From positions 674,001-738,000 of the forward strand of contig NZ_CP014525.1 of NCBI RefSeq assembly GCF_001611975.1: DNA of 64,000 nt, written 5' to 3'. Shown here one piece after another: positions 34,841 through 43,349 of the stretch. The translations under genes were made by a program, and so were the position numbers. This DNA is from Haematospirillum jordaniae. Its GTDB lineage: Bacteria > Pseudomonadota > Alphaproteobacteria > Rhodospirillales > Rhodospirillaceae. The notes below the pieces were generated by a model that saw only the letters and a list, made by a program, of their open reading frames with translations, was not told the origin of the DNA and did no database searches. Position 1 is the first letter of the stretch. Each line of letters opens with the position of its first letter.

Positions 34841-36190
34841 GTGCGATACAGACTGCTGGCAATGGTCGCAGCGGCCGGTCTTGCTGGCTGCGTGGACGGG
34901 ATCAAGGTTGACAAGGTTCCCTACGCCAACGCTCCCCCTTTTCCCGAAGATGCTGTCCTAGCCCCCATTCGTTTCCACAAGGGAACAATCCGCCTGCGCC
35001 GGGGTAGCCTGATCGGTGGATATCGCATGGGGCTGGAATGCGTGGACGGTGGGCGACAGATCCACTGGACTGGTGACGCAACAAGCCGCAAAATAAAAAG
35101 CCTCGAATTCAACGACATGTTCCATGAACAGTTCAGCATGGCTGGCTATGCCGTAACCGGCGACCCTGCGAACCTGTTCGGGGATCGGGTCAGCAACATG
35201 CCACGGGCTGCCTATCTGGTATCCGCACAGATCGAGGACATTCGTTTCAACCTGTGTGACACCCTCAATCTCTGGACAGGCAGCAGGCTGGATGCACAAA
35301 GCGGATCCGGAACCGTTCGCGTGTACTGGCAAGTCCTTTCCGTTGTGGAACGAAAGATCGTGTACGAGGACAGGACATCCGGGTTCTTTTCATTACGGGC
35401 ACCCGTCGTTGACGCTGCGGCCGTTCTGGTGGGCGAGGCATTTGCACAGGCTGCCGGCAACTTTGCCGCCAGTGAAGGGATGCGTCGTCTGGTTATGGCT
35501 CCGCGACCAACCCGCAGCAGCACACTGGCTGCAAAAACCGGGGACGAGATATGGCTGCCATCGGTTTCTCTCTTTGACACACCGCTGGATCAGCATGTCG
35601 AGAGCGCACGCCGGTCTGTTGTCACGGTCGATAATGGAACTGACCATGGATCAGGCTTCTTTATCGCCCCGGACCTGATCCTGACCAATTACCACATTGT
35701 GGAAGGAATAGACGTTGTACGTATCACACTGAACACCGGGCGGACGTTCTCCGGCGATATCGTACGTTATGACGAAGCGCGGGACGTCGCCCTGATACAG
35801 GTCGAAAAGGCGGGACATCTGCCCCTGCCAATCCGGCAAAGCCAAGCCCGTATAGCAGAGGCTGTTTATGCCATTGGCACCCCACGCAGCCGGTCCATGG
35901 CCGGAGCCGTCAGCCGTGGGATCATCAGCCGGTTTGGGAATAATACCCATGGACTCCAGCACATTCAGGCCGATGCGGATATTCATGGTGGTCATTCCGG
36001 CGGTCCATTGCTTGATGTCTCTGGCAATGTCATCGGCATCAGTGAAAAACCGGGGAAAGCGTCAAGCGGGCTGAATTTCTTCATTCCGATCCGGGATGCC
36101 CTGCAACGCCTGAACGTGAAAATTCGCCACCCCAATGATACACGTCAAGATGGATGGGATGACGGAGACCTTCAGGTCCCAGATTTTTGA
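34841..36190 (+). CDS. Lipoprotein with C-terminal trypsin-like (S1C) protease domain
   Basis: From GTG 34841 (ACGGGGC upstream) the 449-aa protein opens with a lipoprotein signal (VRYRLLAMVAAAGLAGC, lipobox LAGC). Residues ~30-230 form an unrecognised beta-rich domain containing LVSAQIEDIRFNLCDTLN. Residues ~255-435 are a chymotrypsin-fold protease: His in TNYHIVEG, Asp in EARDVALIQVE, Ser in GGHSGGPLLDVSG. No PDZ domain follows, unlike DegP. It is probably a membrane-anchored periplasmic protease. Its last 19 bases overlap the tail of the PAP2 gene on the other strand. Confidence 0.87.
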   Translation: MRYRLLAMVAAAGLAGCVDGIKVDKVPYANAPPFPEDAVLAPIRFHKGTIRLRRGSLIGGYRMGLECVDGGRQIHWTGDATSRKIKSLEFNDMFHEQFSMAGYAVTGDPANLFGDRVSNMPRAAYLVSAQIEDIRFNLCDTLNLWTGSRLDAQSGSGTVRVYWQVLSVVERKIVYEDRTSGFFSLRAPVVDAAAVLVGEAFAQAAGNFAASEGMRRLVMAPRPTRSSTLAAKTGDEIWLPSVSLFDTPLDQHVESARRSVVTVDNGTDHGSGFFIAPDLILTNYHIVEGIDVVRITLNTGRTFSGDIVRYDEARDVALIQVEKAGHLPLPIRQSQARIAEAVYAIGTPRSRSMAGAVSRGIISRFGNNTHGLQHIQADADIHGGHSGGPLLDVSGNVIGISEKPGKASSGLNFFIPIRDALQRLNVKIRHPNDTRQDGWDDGDLQVPDF

Positions 36191-36873
36191 CAGGAAAAAC
36201 TTTTGGTTCCCAGAATCCAGCGCGCAAGAAGACAATTAATCCCGATGACCAGAACAGCAGCATAAAAAACATCGGAGAAAAAGTGCCCACCCTGCAAGAT
36301 CCGTACTAGGCCTACAGCCGATCCGGCCAGAAAAGTCATCAGGAAAACCCGCCCCCTCCACTGTGGGGGAACCACAAAGGTCAGTGCCGTCATCCAGAAT
36401 CCAAGTGCACCATGACCAGACACAAAGGAACAGTTTGAAATACACTGGTCTGTCACCACAAACGGCGGGGTAAATACCTTGGCACCACCAAATTCCATAA
36501 TCTGGCCAGGACGCGCGCGCCCCCAGTTCTCCTTGAACAGAACATTGGCCAGAAGCCCCGGCCCGGTTACCAAACTGGTCACCAGATAGGTGCAGACCCG
36601 CCCGGTCAACCAAAACAAAGGGCGGTGACAAAAACGCAAGATACCCCACAGGCAAACAAGCAGCACAACCCCACCGATCAGAAGGCGGGGAAAATCCTTG
36701 CGCACAAACTCGGGCACGGGATCGTGGGCCAAGAACCACCCGTCGGACGGCGTCCAGAACAACCCGCTGATACCCAAATCAATATCCGGGAATACCCAGA
36801 AAACAGCTGCGGACACCAGAAGCCAAGACAGATGCATGCCAACACGCCAAACGCATGACGCCCGCACCTTCAT
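36172..36873 (-). CDS. PAP2-family membrane phosphatase (module 1)
   Basis: The 233-aa protein has about six membrane spans and the three PAP2 motifs: KENWGRARP, CSFVSGHGALGF (VSGH replacing the usual PSGH), and RILQGGHFFSDV. Family members include lipid A 1- and 4'-phosphatases (LpxE/LpxF), undecaprenyl-diphosphatases and phosphatidylglycerophosphatases. The frame opens at 36906, but ATG 36873 forms an ATGA overlap with the stop of the glycosyltransferase gene, fixing the start and showing translational coupling. As the third gene after lptG and a polyprenyl-sugar transferase, dephosphorylation of lipid A is a reasonable inference. Confidence 0.88.
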   Translation of the reverse strand: MKVRASCVWRVGMHLSWLLVSAAVFWVFPDIDLGISGLFWTPSDGWFLAHDPVPEFVRKDFPRLLIGGVVLLVCLWGILRFCHRPLFWLTGRVCTYLVTSLVTGPGLLANVLFKENWGRARPGQIMEFGGAKVFTPPFVVTDQCISNCSFVSGHGALGFWMTALTFVVPPQWRGRVFLMTFLAGSAVGLVRILQGGHFFSDVFYAAVLVIGINCLLARWILGTKSFSCQKSGT

Positions 36874-38393
36874 GGCCCATATCCCAGAAAATGGTCCACA
36901 TACCACGCCGACAACTCCAGCCGCCCTCCAGCCACCCCGGCAGAGCGGAACACAGCCACAGGCTCAACAGACTGAAACCGTTGGTACAACACCCCCGGAT
37001 CATGGCGGGTCACATACAGGAAACGACCGCCCGGCACATCAGGAAGCGGCATGGTCAGTTCATAGTGATTGTGCACAACATCCCCGGGGTGCCACATGAA
37101 GCTGTCCCAGGCCAAGGGACGGGCGTAGTACAAAAGTGTTGCCATGGTCTTGCGGTCATCAAACAGCAGCGGACGATCAGGGTTCTGTGCCTTCAGTTCA
37201 CGAACCCAGCGACCGGCATCGTCCCACCCACGCACACGCTTCTGGAGATCCAGTGCCGGGGGAACCCGCACGCCGAAGGCTGCTGCCAGACTGTCTGCGT
37301 TATAGACCAAGGACGCGACCAAAACATGGAGCACAATTGATGCCCGCAAGATCCACGCGCGGGCCCCTGTCCCCAAGCACCAGGACACAACAAGAGGGAC
37401 AGCAGCGACAAAAGCCGGGGCTGCCCAATTCGCATTAGCCCGCGATACCAAGGCCTGCACAGACATGATCACAAGAACCGGCACGACAAAAGCCGCCAAG
37501 AAGCGAAAACGCCAATCTACGTGCAAGCGTGACCGTGCGGGAACACAAAGGGCAAGCACCAGAGTCACCAGCAGAAGCGGACCGAAAACCCCCGCTTGGG
37601 AAGCAAGGAATGCAACCATGTTCAAAGGATTGAAGACATCCGCGCCAAGGTTCACATTATCCCCGGTATGCCGATAGCTGGCCATCCCGTGCGCCAGATT
37701 CCACCAGATGTTCGGCGCATAAAGCGCCGCTCCGAGAACCAGTGCCCCCCACAATCCAGGAGACCTCAGGAAGCGACGCCAAGGCGGATGCCACAGCAGG
37801 GCCAGGACAACAGAGACAATGAAAAAAACCATGGCGTACTTGGACAAAAGGCCAAAGCCAAAACCAAGACCAACAGCCAGCCACCACCAGGCAGACCCGC
37901 CCGTCACAATGCAAGCCAACCCCAGTAGAGACAGCGCCCAGAACATCAACAGGAATGCATCGGTTGATACAAGCATCGATGACAGAGAGACCGCCGGCAG
38001 AGTGATATAGATCACCCCACTCCAGACACCAACCGAACGGTGTTCAGACCCAGCATCCGCATGGTCGCGGTCAAACAGGACAAACCCGATTCCATACACC
38101 AACAGGGCGGTCAGGGCATGGGCCAATGTCGCCCCGATCCGGACCCATGGCTCGGAATCACCGCCAAGACCGGTCGTGAGGGCAATAACCCAAGCAATAA
38201 ACGGCGGTTTGGAGAAATAACCAAACGCCGGATCCGTTGACCAGCTCCAATACTGCGCTTCGTCAAACGACAGGTTAACCGGCGTCCCGAACAACTGGAA
38301 CAATCGCCAGACGGTAACAGCCAGAACAACCATCAATGCAACCCGGAATGCGGGGGAAGACCAGCTGTTCCGACAACAAGACTCACGTGTCAT
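36870..38393 (-). CDS. GT-C membrane glycosyltransferase (PMT_2/ArnT-Rgt type, module 1)
   Basis: The ~507-aa protein has a dozen hydrophobic spans and the first-loop acidic motif SFDEAQYWSWS, then GYFSKPPFIAWV, features of GT-C transferases using a polyprenyl-phosphate sugar (ArnT for aminoarabinose, rhizobial Rgt for galacturonic acid, Pmt for mannose). The catalytic Asp is expected in DEAQ. The C-terminal ~130 residues form a periplasmic domain. Start is ATG 38393 just after the lptG stop; ATG 38408 is also possible, overlapping lptG. Located between lptG and a PAP2 phosphatase in one operon, it probably modifies LPS lipid A or core. Sugar unknown. Confidence 0.87.
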   Translation of the reverse strand: MTRESCCRNSWSSPAFRVALMVVLAVTVWRLFQLFGTPVNLSFDEAQYWSWSTDPAFGYFSKPPFIAWVIALTTGLGGDSEPWVRIGATLAHALTALLVYGIGFVLFDRDHADAGSEHRSVGVWSGVIYITLPAVSLSSMLVSTDAFLLMFWALSLLGLACIVTGGSAWWWLAVGLGFGFGLLSKYAMVFFIVSVVLALLWHPPWRRFLRSPGLWGALVLGAALYAPNIWWNLAHGMASYRHTGDNVNLGADVFNPLNMVAFLASQAGVFGPLLLVTLVLALCVPARSRLHVDWRFRFLAAFVVPVLVIMSVQALVSRANANWAAPAFVAAVPLVVSWCLGTGARAWILRASIVLHVLVASLVYNADSLAAAFGVRVPPALDLQKRVRGWDDAGRWVRELKAQNPDRPLLFDDRKTMATLLYYARPLAWDSFMWHPGDVVHNHYELTMPLPDVPGGRFLYVTRHDPGVLYQRFQSVEPVAVFRSAGVAGGRLELSAWYVDHFLGYGP

Positions 38394-38400
38394 GACAGGC

Positions 38401-39510
38401 TCAACCATCTTCCTGATGTAACAGGGTTGCTGTCCCAAGTAAAAGCGTCACCAGCGTTGGTGTCCAGGCTGAAAGCCACAGGGGCACCGCCGATGACAAC
38501 CCTAACGCCAATGACAACCTAGTAAAAAAGTAAAGGACAAAACCAACACCGACAGCACCAAGAATACGGGACAAACCCCGGCCAGAGCGTAAATCAGGAT
38601 CCAGCGAGAACACAGCCGCCACAATGACCATGGCACATAGCAAAACTGGCGATGCCAGCAGGCCATGCAGATGCATCCAATGACGTTGGGCCGAGAAACC
38701 CGATGTTTCAAAGAAGCGTATAAAACCCGGCAAATCCCAGAAAGACAGGGTTTCCGGGCTAGCAAAATTCTCCTGGACACGGGCAAGGGTCATCCCCGTC
38801 GGCAGGCGCACCTCATCCATACGGACACCAGGATGATTGGGCTCCATGATCCAAGCATCCCGGAGGATAAAGGCGCGGTCCTTCATCGCGCCCTGACCTG
38901 CATCGATGCGACGGTACAGGACCCCATTGGAGTCAAGCATGATGAACATCAGATCGCGCATATGCAAAACATCACCATCCTGACGGACGTGCCCGGCATG
39001 CACAACCGTCTGCCCTCCGTCCGTGACAGGTTCACGCAGCCACATGCCCGATTCTGAAAGATTGAATGCACCAGCACGGGCAGGCATCCAGACCTCGTCA
39101 AGGCGCTTCTCATAGCTTCGGTAAAGAGCAGACGAGAGCGGATTGACCGCTGTTACATCAAAGACTCCGACAACAGCAGCACACAGAACCATCGGGGCCA
39201 GAAACTGCCAGACTGAAACGCCCGATGCGCGAATAATAATCAGCTCATGGCTACGGCTGAGCCGCCACATGGCAATCATACCTCCCACCAGAACGGCAAA
39301 AGGCAGAACCTGATGGGCCATGGTCGGCAGTTTCATAAGGGACAGGCCGAACAAGACATCCGCCCCCGCATCGCGCCCGGCAGCACGCCGCAAAAGCTCC
39401 ACGAAATCAAGCATCAGGACCAGCGCAAGGATAACAGCCAGCGTCCCCAGCAACGCCATGGCAAAATGGCGCCCGATATACAGGGACAATGTGGTATGGA
39501 GACGCAGCAC
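38401..39510 (-). CDS. lptG: LPS export ABC transporter permease LptG
   Basis: Inner-membrane permease of the LptB2FG extractor. The 369-aa protein has N-terminal spans (SLYIGRHFAMALLGTLAVIL), the coupling-helix region (SRSHELIIIRASG), a periplasmic beta-jellyroll (~140-270), and a C-terminal membrane block (LASPVLLCAMVIVAAVFSL…LSAWTPTLVTLLLG) ending LLHQEDG, characteristic of LptG rather than LptF. GTG 39510 with AAAGGAA upstream is the start; the frame extends to 39585. lptF, normally adjacent, is not here. Instead lptG leads an operon with a glycosyltransferase and a PAP2 phosphatase. Confidence 0.92.
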   Translation of the reverse strand: MLRLHTTLSLYIGRHFAMALLGTLAVILALVLMLDFVELLRRAAGRDAGADVLFGLSLMKLPTMAHQVLPFAVLVGGMIAMWRLSRSHELIIIRASGVSVWQFLAPMVLCAAVVGVFDVTAVNPLSSALYRSYEKRLDEVWMPARAGAFNLSESGMWLREPVTDGGQTVVHAGHVRQDGDVLHMRDLMFIMLDSNGVLYRRIDAGQGAMKDRAFILRDAWIMEPNHPGVRMDEVRLPTGMTLARVQENFASPETLSFWDLPGFIRFFETSGFSAQRHWMHLHGLLASPVLLCAMVIVAAVFSLDPDLRSGRGLSRILGAVGVGFVLYFFTRLSLALGLSSAVPLWLSAWTPTLVTLLLGTATLLHQEDG

Positions 39511-39631
39511 TGACTTCCTTTCCCGTGACAAGAATGCGGGGTTGGCAATAAGTTTGTCTAAAACCAACCGGACCGGGGCCACCATGGCTCTTGGCCGTTA
39601 TACCCTCTCACAGCCCCCGGGGACATGACGA

Positions 39632-40231
39632 ATGGTACAGCTTACGTGCATCTATACCCGTAGCGGCGACAAGGGCAAGACCTCACTTGGAAACGGGGCA
39701 CGGGTTCCCAAGACCGACGCGCGGGTCGATGTATGCGGAACCATCGACGAGGCCAACTCCGCGCTCGGGATTGCCCGCCTGTATTCCTCAGGGAATCAGG
39801 CCGCATTTTTTGACAGCATGCTGGGCCGGATTCAGAACGACCTGTTCGATCTTGGGGCTGACCTGTGCATGCCTGAAAGTGACCCGCCAATACAAGCCCT
39901 GCGCATCACCGATGAACACGTAGAGCGGCTGGAACGGGAAATCGACCAGATCAATGCAGGGCTTGCACCCCTGCAATCCTTTGTTCTGCCTGGTGGATCA
40001 CCAATGGCTGCGCACTTGCACATGGCCCGAACCATTGTACGAAGGGCAGAGCGACTTATCGTTGGCCTTTCCCTGCGCGAGACCATAAACCCGTGCACCC
40101 TGTCCTATACAAATCGCCTGTCCGATCATCTCTTCGTCCTGGCCCGCCACGCAAATGTGGAGAAAAACGGCGATGTCCTGTGGATCCCCGGGGCCAATCG
40201 CCAGAATGAAACAGACCACAAGGACCGTTGA
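39632..40231 (+). CDS. PduO-type cob(I)alamin adenosyltransferase
   Basis: Converts cob(I)alamin to adenosylcobalamin with ATP. The N-terminal ATP motif TRSGDKGKTSLGNGARVPK, the DVCGTIDEANSALG block and RRAERLIVGL (Arg/Asp/Glu catalytic set) identify the PduO/MMAB family. At 199 aa it is close to the usual 180-190. No cobalamin riboswitch is apparent in the 121 bases before it. It is divergent from lptG and followed by etfB after 148 bases. Confidence 0.94.
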   Translation: MVQLTCIYTRSGDKGKTSLGNGARVPKTDARVDVCGTIDEANSALGIARLYSSGNQAAFFDSMLGRIQNDLFDLGADLCMPESDPPIQALRITDEHVERLEREIDQINAGLAPLQSFVLPGGSPMAAHLHMARTIVRRAERLIVGLSLRETINPCTLSYTNRLSDHLFVLARHANVEKNGDVLWIPGANRQNETDHKDR

Positions 40232-40379
40232 GCAGAGAGCACCGAACAAACCCTTGGCGCGTGAACAGAACAGGCGATAGAGTGTCTGGCCCTGCAAGGG
40301 AATACCGGACATCGCATGCCCGGCATGTCCCGGGCAGAGGGGGCAGAAAACAGACCGAAGGCGGAGCAGGGAAGAGCAG

Positions 40380-41129
40380 ATGAAAGTCCTTGTGGCAGTA
40401 AAGCGGGTCGTGGACTACAACGTGAAGGTTCGCGTCAAGACAGATGAAACCGGCGTTGAGTTGGCCAACGTTAAAATGTCGATGAACCCCTTCGACGAAA
40501 TTGCGGTGGAAGAAGCAATCCGGATGAAGGAGGCTGGCACCGTTACCGAGATTGTTGCCGTCTCTCTCGGGGTTGCCGCCTGCCAAGAAACGCTGCGCAC
40601 CGCCATGGCCATGGGGGCCGATCGCGCCATCCTGGTTCAAACAGACGTCGATCTTCAGCCCTTGGCCGTTGCTAGGGCACTGAAAGCCATTGTTGATCGT
40701 GAAAAACCGGATCTTGTGCTGGTTGGTAAACAAGCCATCGATGACGATAGCAACCAGACCGGGCAAATGCTGGCCGCCATGACCGGGTGGCCGCAGGCAA
40801 CCTTTGCATCAAAAGTAGAGCTTGCCGGCAGAAAGACCAAAATCACGCGGGAAATTGATGGCGGCCTGCAGACCATTGAAACAGCCCTGCCTGCCGTGAT
40901 CAGCGTTGACCTGCGACTCAACGAGCCGCGCTACGCCTCTCTTCCCAACATCATGAAGGCCAAGAAGAAGCCACTTGAAACCCTGACGCCCGAAGATCTT
41001 GGCATTGATGTTTCTCCCCGGCTGAAAGTGCTGAAAGTAACCGAGCCTCCCAAGCGCCAGGCTGGCATAAAGGTTGCGGATGTGGCCGAGCTTGTCGGCA
41101 AGTTGAAGACCGAAGCAAAGGTGATCTGA
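40380..41129 (+). CDS. etfB: Electron transfer flavoprotein beta subunit
   Basis: The 249-aa protein begins MKVLVAVKRVVDYNVKVRVK and contains the AMP/FAD-domain blocks KMSMNPFDEIAVEEAIR, AMGADRAILV, LVLVGKQAIDDDSNQTG and the recognition-loop region RLNEPRYASLPNIMKAKKK. With EtfA it accepts electrons from acyl-CoA dehydrogenases and passes them to ETF-ubiquinone oxidoreductase. AGGGAAGAG precedes the ATG. etfA begins one base after its stop, an obligate operon. Confidence 0.97.
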   Translation: MKVLVAVKRVVDYNVKVRVKTDETGVELANVKMSMNPFDEIAVEEAIRMKEAGTVTEIVAVSLGVAACQETLRTAMAMGADRAILVQTDVDLQPLAVARALKAIVDREKPDLVLVGKQAIDDDSNQTGQMLAAMTGWPQATFASKVELAGRKTKITREIDGGLQTIETALPAVISVDLRLNEPRYASLPNIMKAKKKPLETLTPEDLGIDVSPRLKVLKVTEPPKRQAGIKVADVAELVGKLKTEAKVI

Positions 41130-41130
41130 C

Positions 41131-42066
41131 ATGGCGGTCCTGGTTATTGCCGAACACAACAACACGACCCTGAAGGATGCAACCCTGCACACCGTCTCTG
41201 CCGCCACAAAGGCTGGCGGTGATATCCATGTTCTGGTTGCAGGCGCGGGATGTATCGCGGTCGCACAGGCTGCATCCCGTATTGCAGGCGTCACAAAGGT
41301 TCTGATAGCCGATGCACCCTGCTACGCCCACGCGATGGCCGAACCGCTTGCGGCGCTGATCCACTCCATGGCCGGGGCATACACCCACATTCTGGCACCT
41401 GCCACCACATCGGGGAAAAACGTCATGCCACGGGTGGCTGGCCTGAGTGACATGGCAATGCTGTCTGATATATCTGCGGTGATCAGCCCGGATACTTTTG
41501 AACGGCCCATCTATGCCGGCAATGCCATGGCAACCGTGCAAAGCAACGATACGCTCAAGATCATAACCGTCCGCACCACGTCTTTCGACGCAGCATCCCC
41601 GGAAGGCGGGAATGCTGGTATCGAGACCTTGGCGCCGGGTGAAAATCCCAATCTGTCCACGTTCTTGGGGGAAGAGTTGTCCAGCTCGGCCCGGCCGGAA
41701 TTGACATCGGCCCGCGTGATTGTTTCGGGCGGGCGCGGCATGAAATCAGGCGAGAACTTCAAACTGATTGAAGCTGTAGCTGATCGGCTGGGCGCCGCAA
41801 TCGGGGCATCACGTGCTGCGGTCGATGCCGGATTTGTCCCCAACGATCTTCAAATCGGTCAGACCGGGAAAATTGTGGCGCCGGAGCTTTACATAGCCGT
41901 TGGTATTTCCGGGGCTATCCAGCACTTGGCCGGCATGAAAGATTCCAAAGTCATTGTCGCCATCAACAAGGACGAGGATGCACCCATTTTCCAGGTTGCT
42001 GATTACGGCCTAGTGGCAGACTTGTTCCAGGCGCTGCCCGAGCTTGAGAAAGAGCTGTCCCGCTGA
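41131..42066 (+). CDS. etfA: Electron transfer flavoprotein alpha subunit
   Basis: The 311-aa protein has an N-terminal domain starting MAVLVIAEHNN and the FAD-binding C-terminal domain: VSGGRGMKSGENF, ASRAAVDAGFVPNDLQIGQT, VAPELYIAVGISGAIQH and NKDEDAPIFQVADYG. Partner of EtfB in the matrix-type ETF. A clear intrinsic terminator follows at 42096-42124, separating it from the 3-hydroxybutyryl-CoA dehydrogenase gene. Confidence 0.97.
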   Translation: MAVLVIAEHNNTTLKDATLHTVSAATKAGGDIHVLVAGAGCIAVAQAASRIAGVTKVLIADAPCYAHAMAEPLAALIHSMAGAYTHILAPATTSGKNVMPRVAGLSDMAMLSDISAVISPDTFERPIYAGNAMATVQSNDTLKIITVRTTSFDAASPEGGNAGIETLAPGENPNLSTFLGEELSSSARPELTSARVIVSGGRGMKSGENFKLIEAVADRLGAAIGASRAAVDAGFVPNDLQIGQTGKIVAPELYIAVGISGAIQHLAGMKDSKVIVAINKDEDAPIFQVADYGLVADLFQALPELEKELSR

Positions 42067-42095
42067 AAACCGCGCTCGTCAACAACAGGCCACAG

Positions 42096-42124
42096 AGGGG
42101 GAGCAGATAGCTCCCCCTTTTCTT
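42096..42124 (+). terminator. Rho-independent terminator after etfA
   Basis: GGGGGAGC, loop AGATA, GCTCCCCC, then TTTTCTTCT gives a G+C-rich eight-base-pair stem with a T-run, 30 bases past the etfA stop. Confidence 0.93.
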
Positions 42125-42266
42125 CTATTATTCTGACCATATGCAGCCTCGGCACGACAAGTCGACACTCATAAGTGGCATTGATCATTGCTCCACCCAC
42201 CTATTTTGATATGATGCAGACGCCGGCAGCGGGTACGGCACCACAGACCGGAAGGGGAGCCTGGTC

Positions 42267-43136
42267 ATGATCAAGACCGTTGGTGTTGTCGGGGCAGGGC
42301 AAATGGGAAACGGCATTGCCCATGTTTGCGCTGTGGCAGGCTATACCGTCAAGCTGGTTGACCTGAGCCAAGAGCAACTGGACAAGGCCATTGACCTGAT
42401 TGGACGCAATCTTGGACGCCAACAGAAAAAGGGGAATCTGACCGAGGACGAGGTCAAAGCCGCCATGGCACGTATCAGCACGTCGACCACCACCGCATTC
42501 CCGGATGCCGACCTAGTCATCGAAGCTGCAACGGAAGATGAGTCCATCAAGAAAAAGATTTTTGCCGCCGTCTGCGCCACTCTCAAGCCCGACGCCATCT
42601 TGTGCACCAACACATCATCGATTTCAGTCACACGACTTGGCGCCACAACCGACCGCCCCGGCCGTTTCATGGGCATGCACTTCATGAATCCGGTCCCGGT
42701 TATGCAGCTGGTGGAGCTGATTCGTGGTATTGCCACAGACGAAGAAACCTTTCGCAAGGTGCATGAATTTACCGGGAAGATCGGCAAAACAGCTGTTTCT
42801 GCCGAAGATTTCCCGGCGTTCATCGTCAACCGCATCCTGCTACCCATGATCAACGAAGCAGTCTATACGCTGTATGAAGGAGTGGGGTCGGTCACGTCCA
42901 TTGACAACGCCCTGCGCCTTGGGGCCAACCACCCGATGGGGCCGCTGGAACTGGCAGACTTTATCGGCTTGGATACCTGCTTGGCCATCATGCATGTCCT
43001 GCACGAAGGACTTGCCGACACCAAGTATCGCCCCTGCCCACTGTTGGTGAAGTATGTAGAAGCGGGATGGCTGGGCCGCAAGACCGGCCGCGGGTTCTAT
43101 GACTACTCCGGGGAAAAACCGGTCCCGACCCGCTAG
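42267..43136 (+). CDS. hbd: 3-hydroxybutyryl-CoA dehydrogenase
   Basis: NAD(P)-dependent oxidoreductase for acetoacetyl-CoA / 3-hydroxybutyryl-CoA. The 289-aa protein has the Rossmann motif GVVGAGQMGNGIAHVCA, the catalytic HFMNPVPVMQLVE (His) and NRILLPMINEAVYTLYEGVGS. The C-terminal domain has GPLELADFIGLDT and the ending GRGFYDY, all diagnostic for the short, single-function family. The genetic link to etfBA suggests butyrate/PHB-type C4 metabolism. It starts after its own ~140-base leader beyond the etfA terminator. Confidence 0.96.
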   Translation: MIKTVGVVGAGQMGNGIAHVCAVAGYTVKLVDLSQEQLDKAIDLIGRNLGRQQKKGNLTEDEVKAAMARISTSTTTAFPDADLVIEAATEDESIKKKIFAAVCATLKPDAILCTNTSSISVTRLGATTDRPGRFMGMHFMNPVPVMQLVELIRGIATDEETFRKVHEFTGKIGKTAVSAEDFPAFIVNRILLPMINEAVYTLYEGVGSVTSIDNALRLGANHPMGPLELADFIGLDTCLAIMHVLHEGLADTKYRPCPLLVKYVEAGWLGRKTGRGFYDYSGEKPVPTR

Positions 43137-43268
43137 AAGTCGCAAGTACCTTACATCCTTTATTGGTTTGACTGCCCCACTTTGGTTCAGTCGGGACGAA
43201 AGATGTACGCGGCACAACGACACTCTATAAGAGTATTCTAAATATTTTTCTGGAATCTATAACGTATG

Positions 43269-43308
43269 CTGGTATTTTTTTGTGTTGAGAACACACGAAA
43301 AATACCAG
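43269..43308. repeat. 40-base near-perfect inverted repeat upstream of LuxR-family gene 1
   Basis: CTGGTATTTTT (43269-43279) pairs fully with AAAAATACCAG (43298-43308). Inside it TGTGT (43281-43285) pairs with ACACA (43291-43295), leaving one bulged C, one T-G pair and a five-base loop. It lies 42-81 bases before the chosen start. No T-run follows on either strand outside the stem, so it is an operator or RNA structure rather than a terminator. It overlaps an upstream ATG (43266) of the same frame. Confidence 0.85.
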
Positions 43309-43349
43309 CCGGACCGTCTGCCCGGTTGGCAGGACGGGGGACAGTGGTT

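Noticed and set aside
39511..39631. Cobalamin riboswitch before the adenosyltransferase gene
   Set aside because: Only 121 bases are available between lptG and the gene, and no B12-box-like sequence was found.
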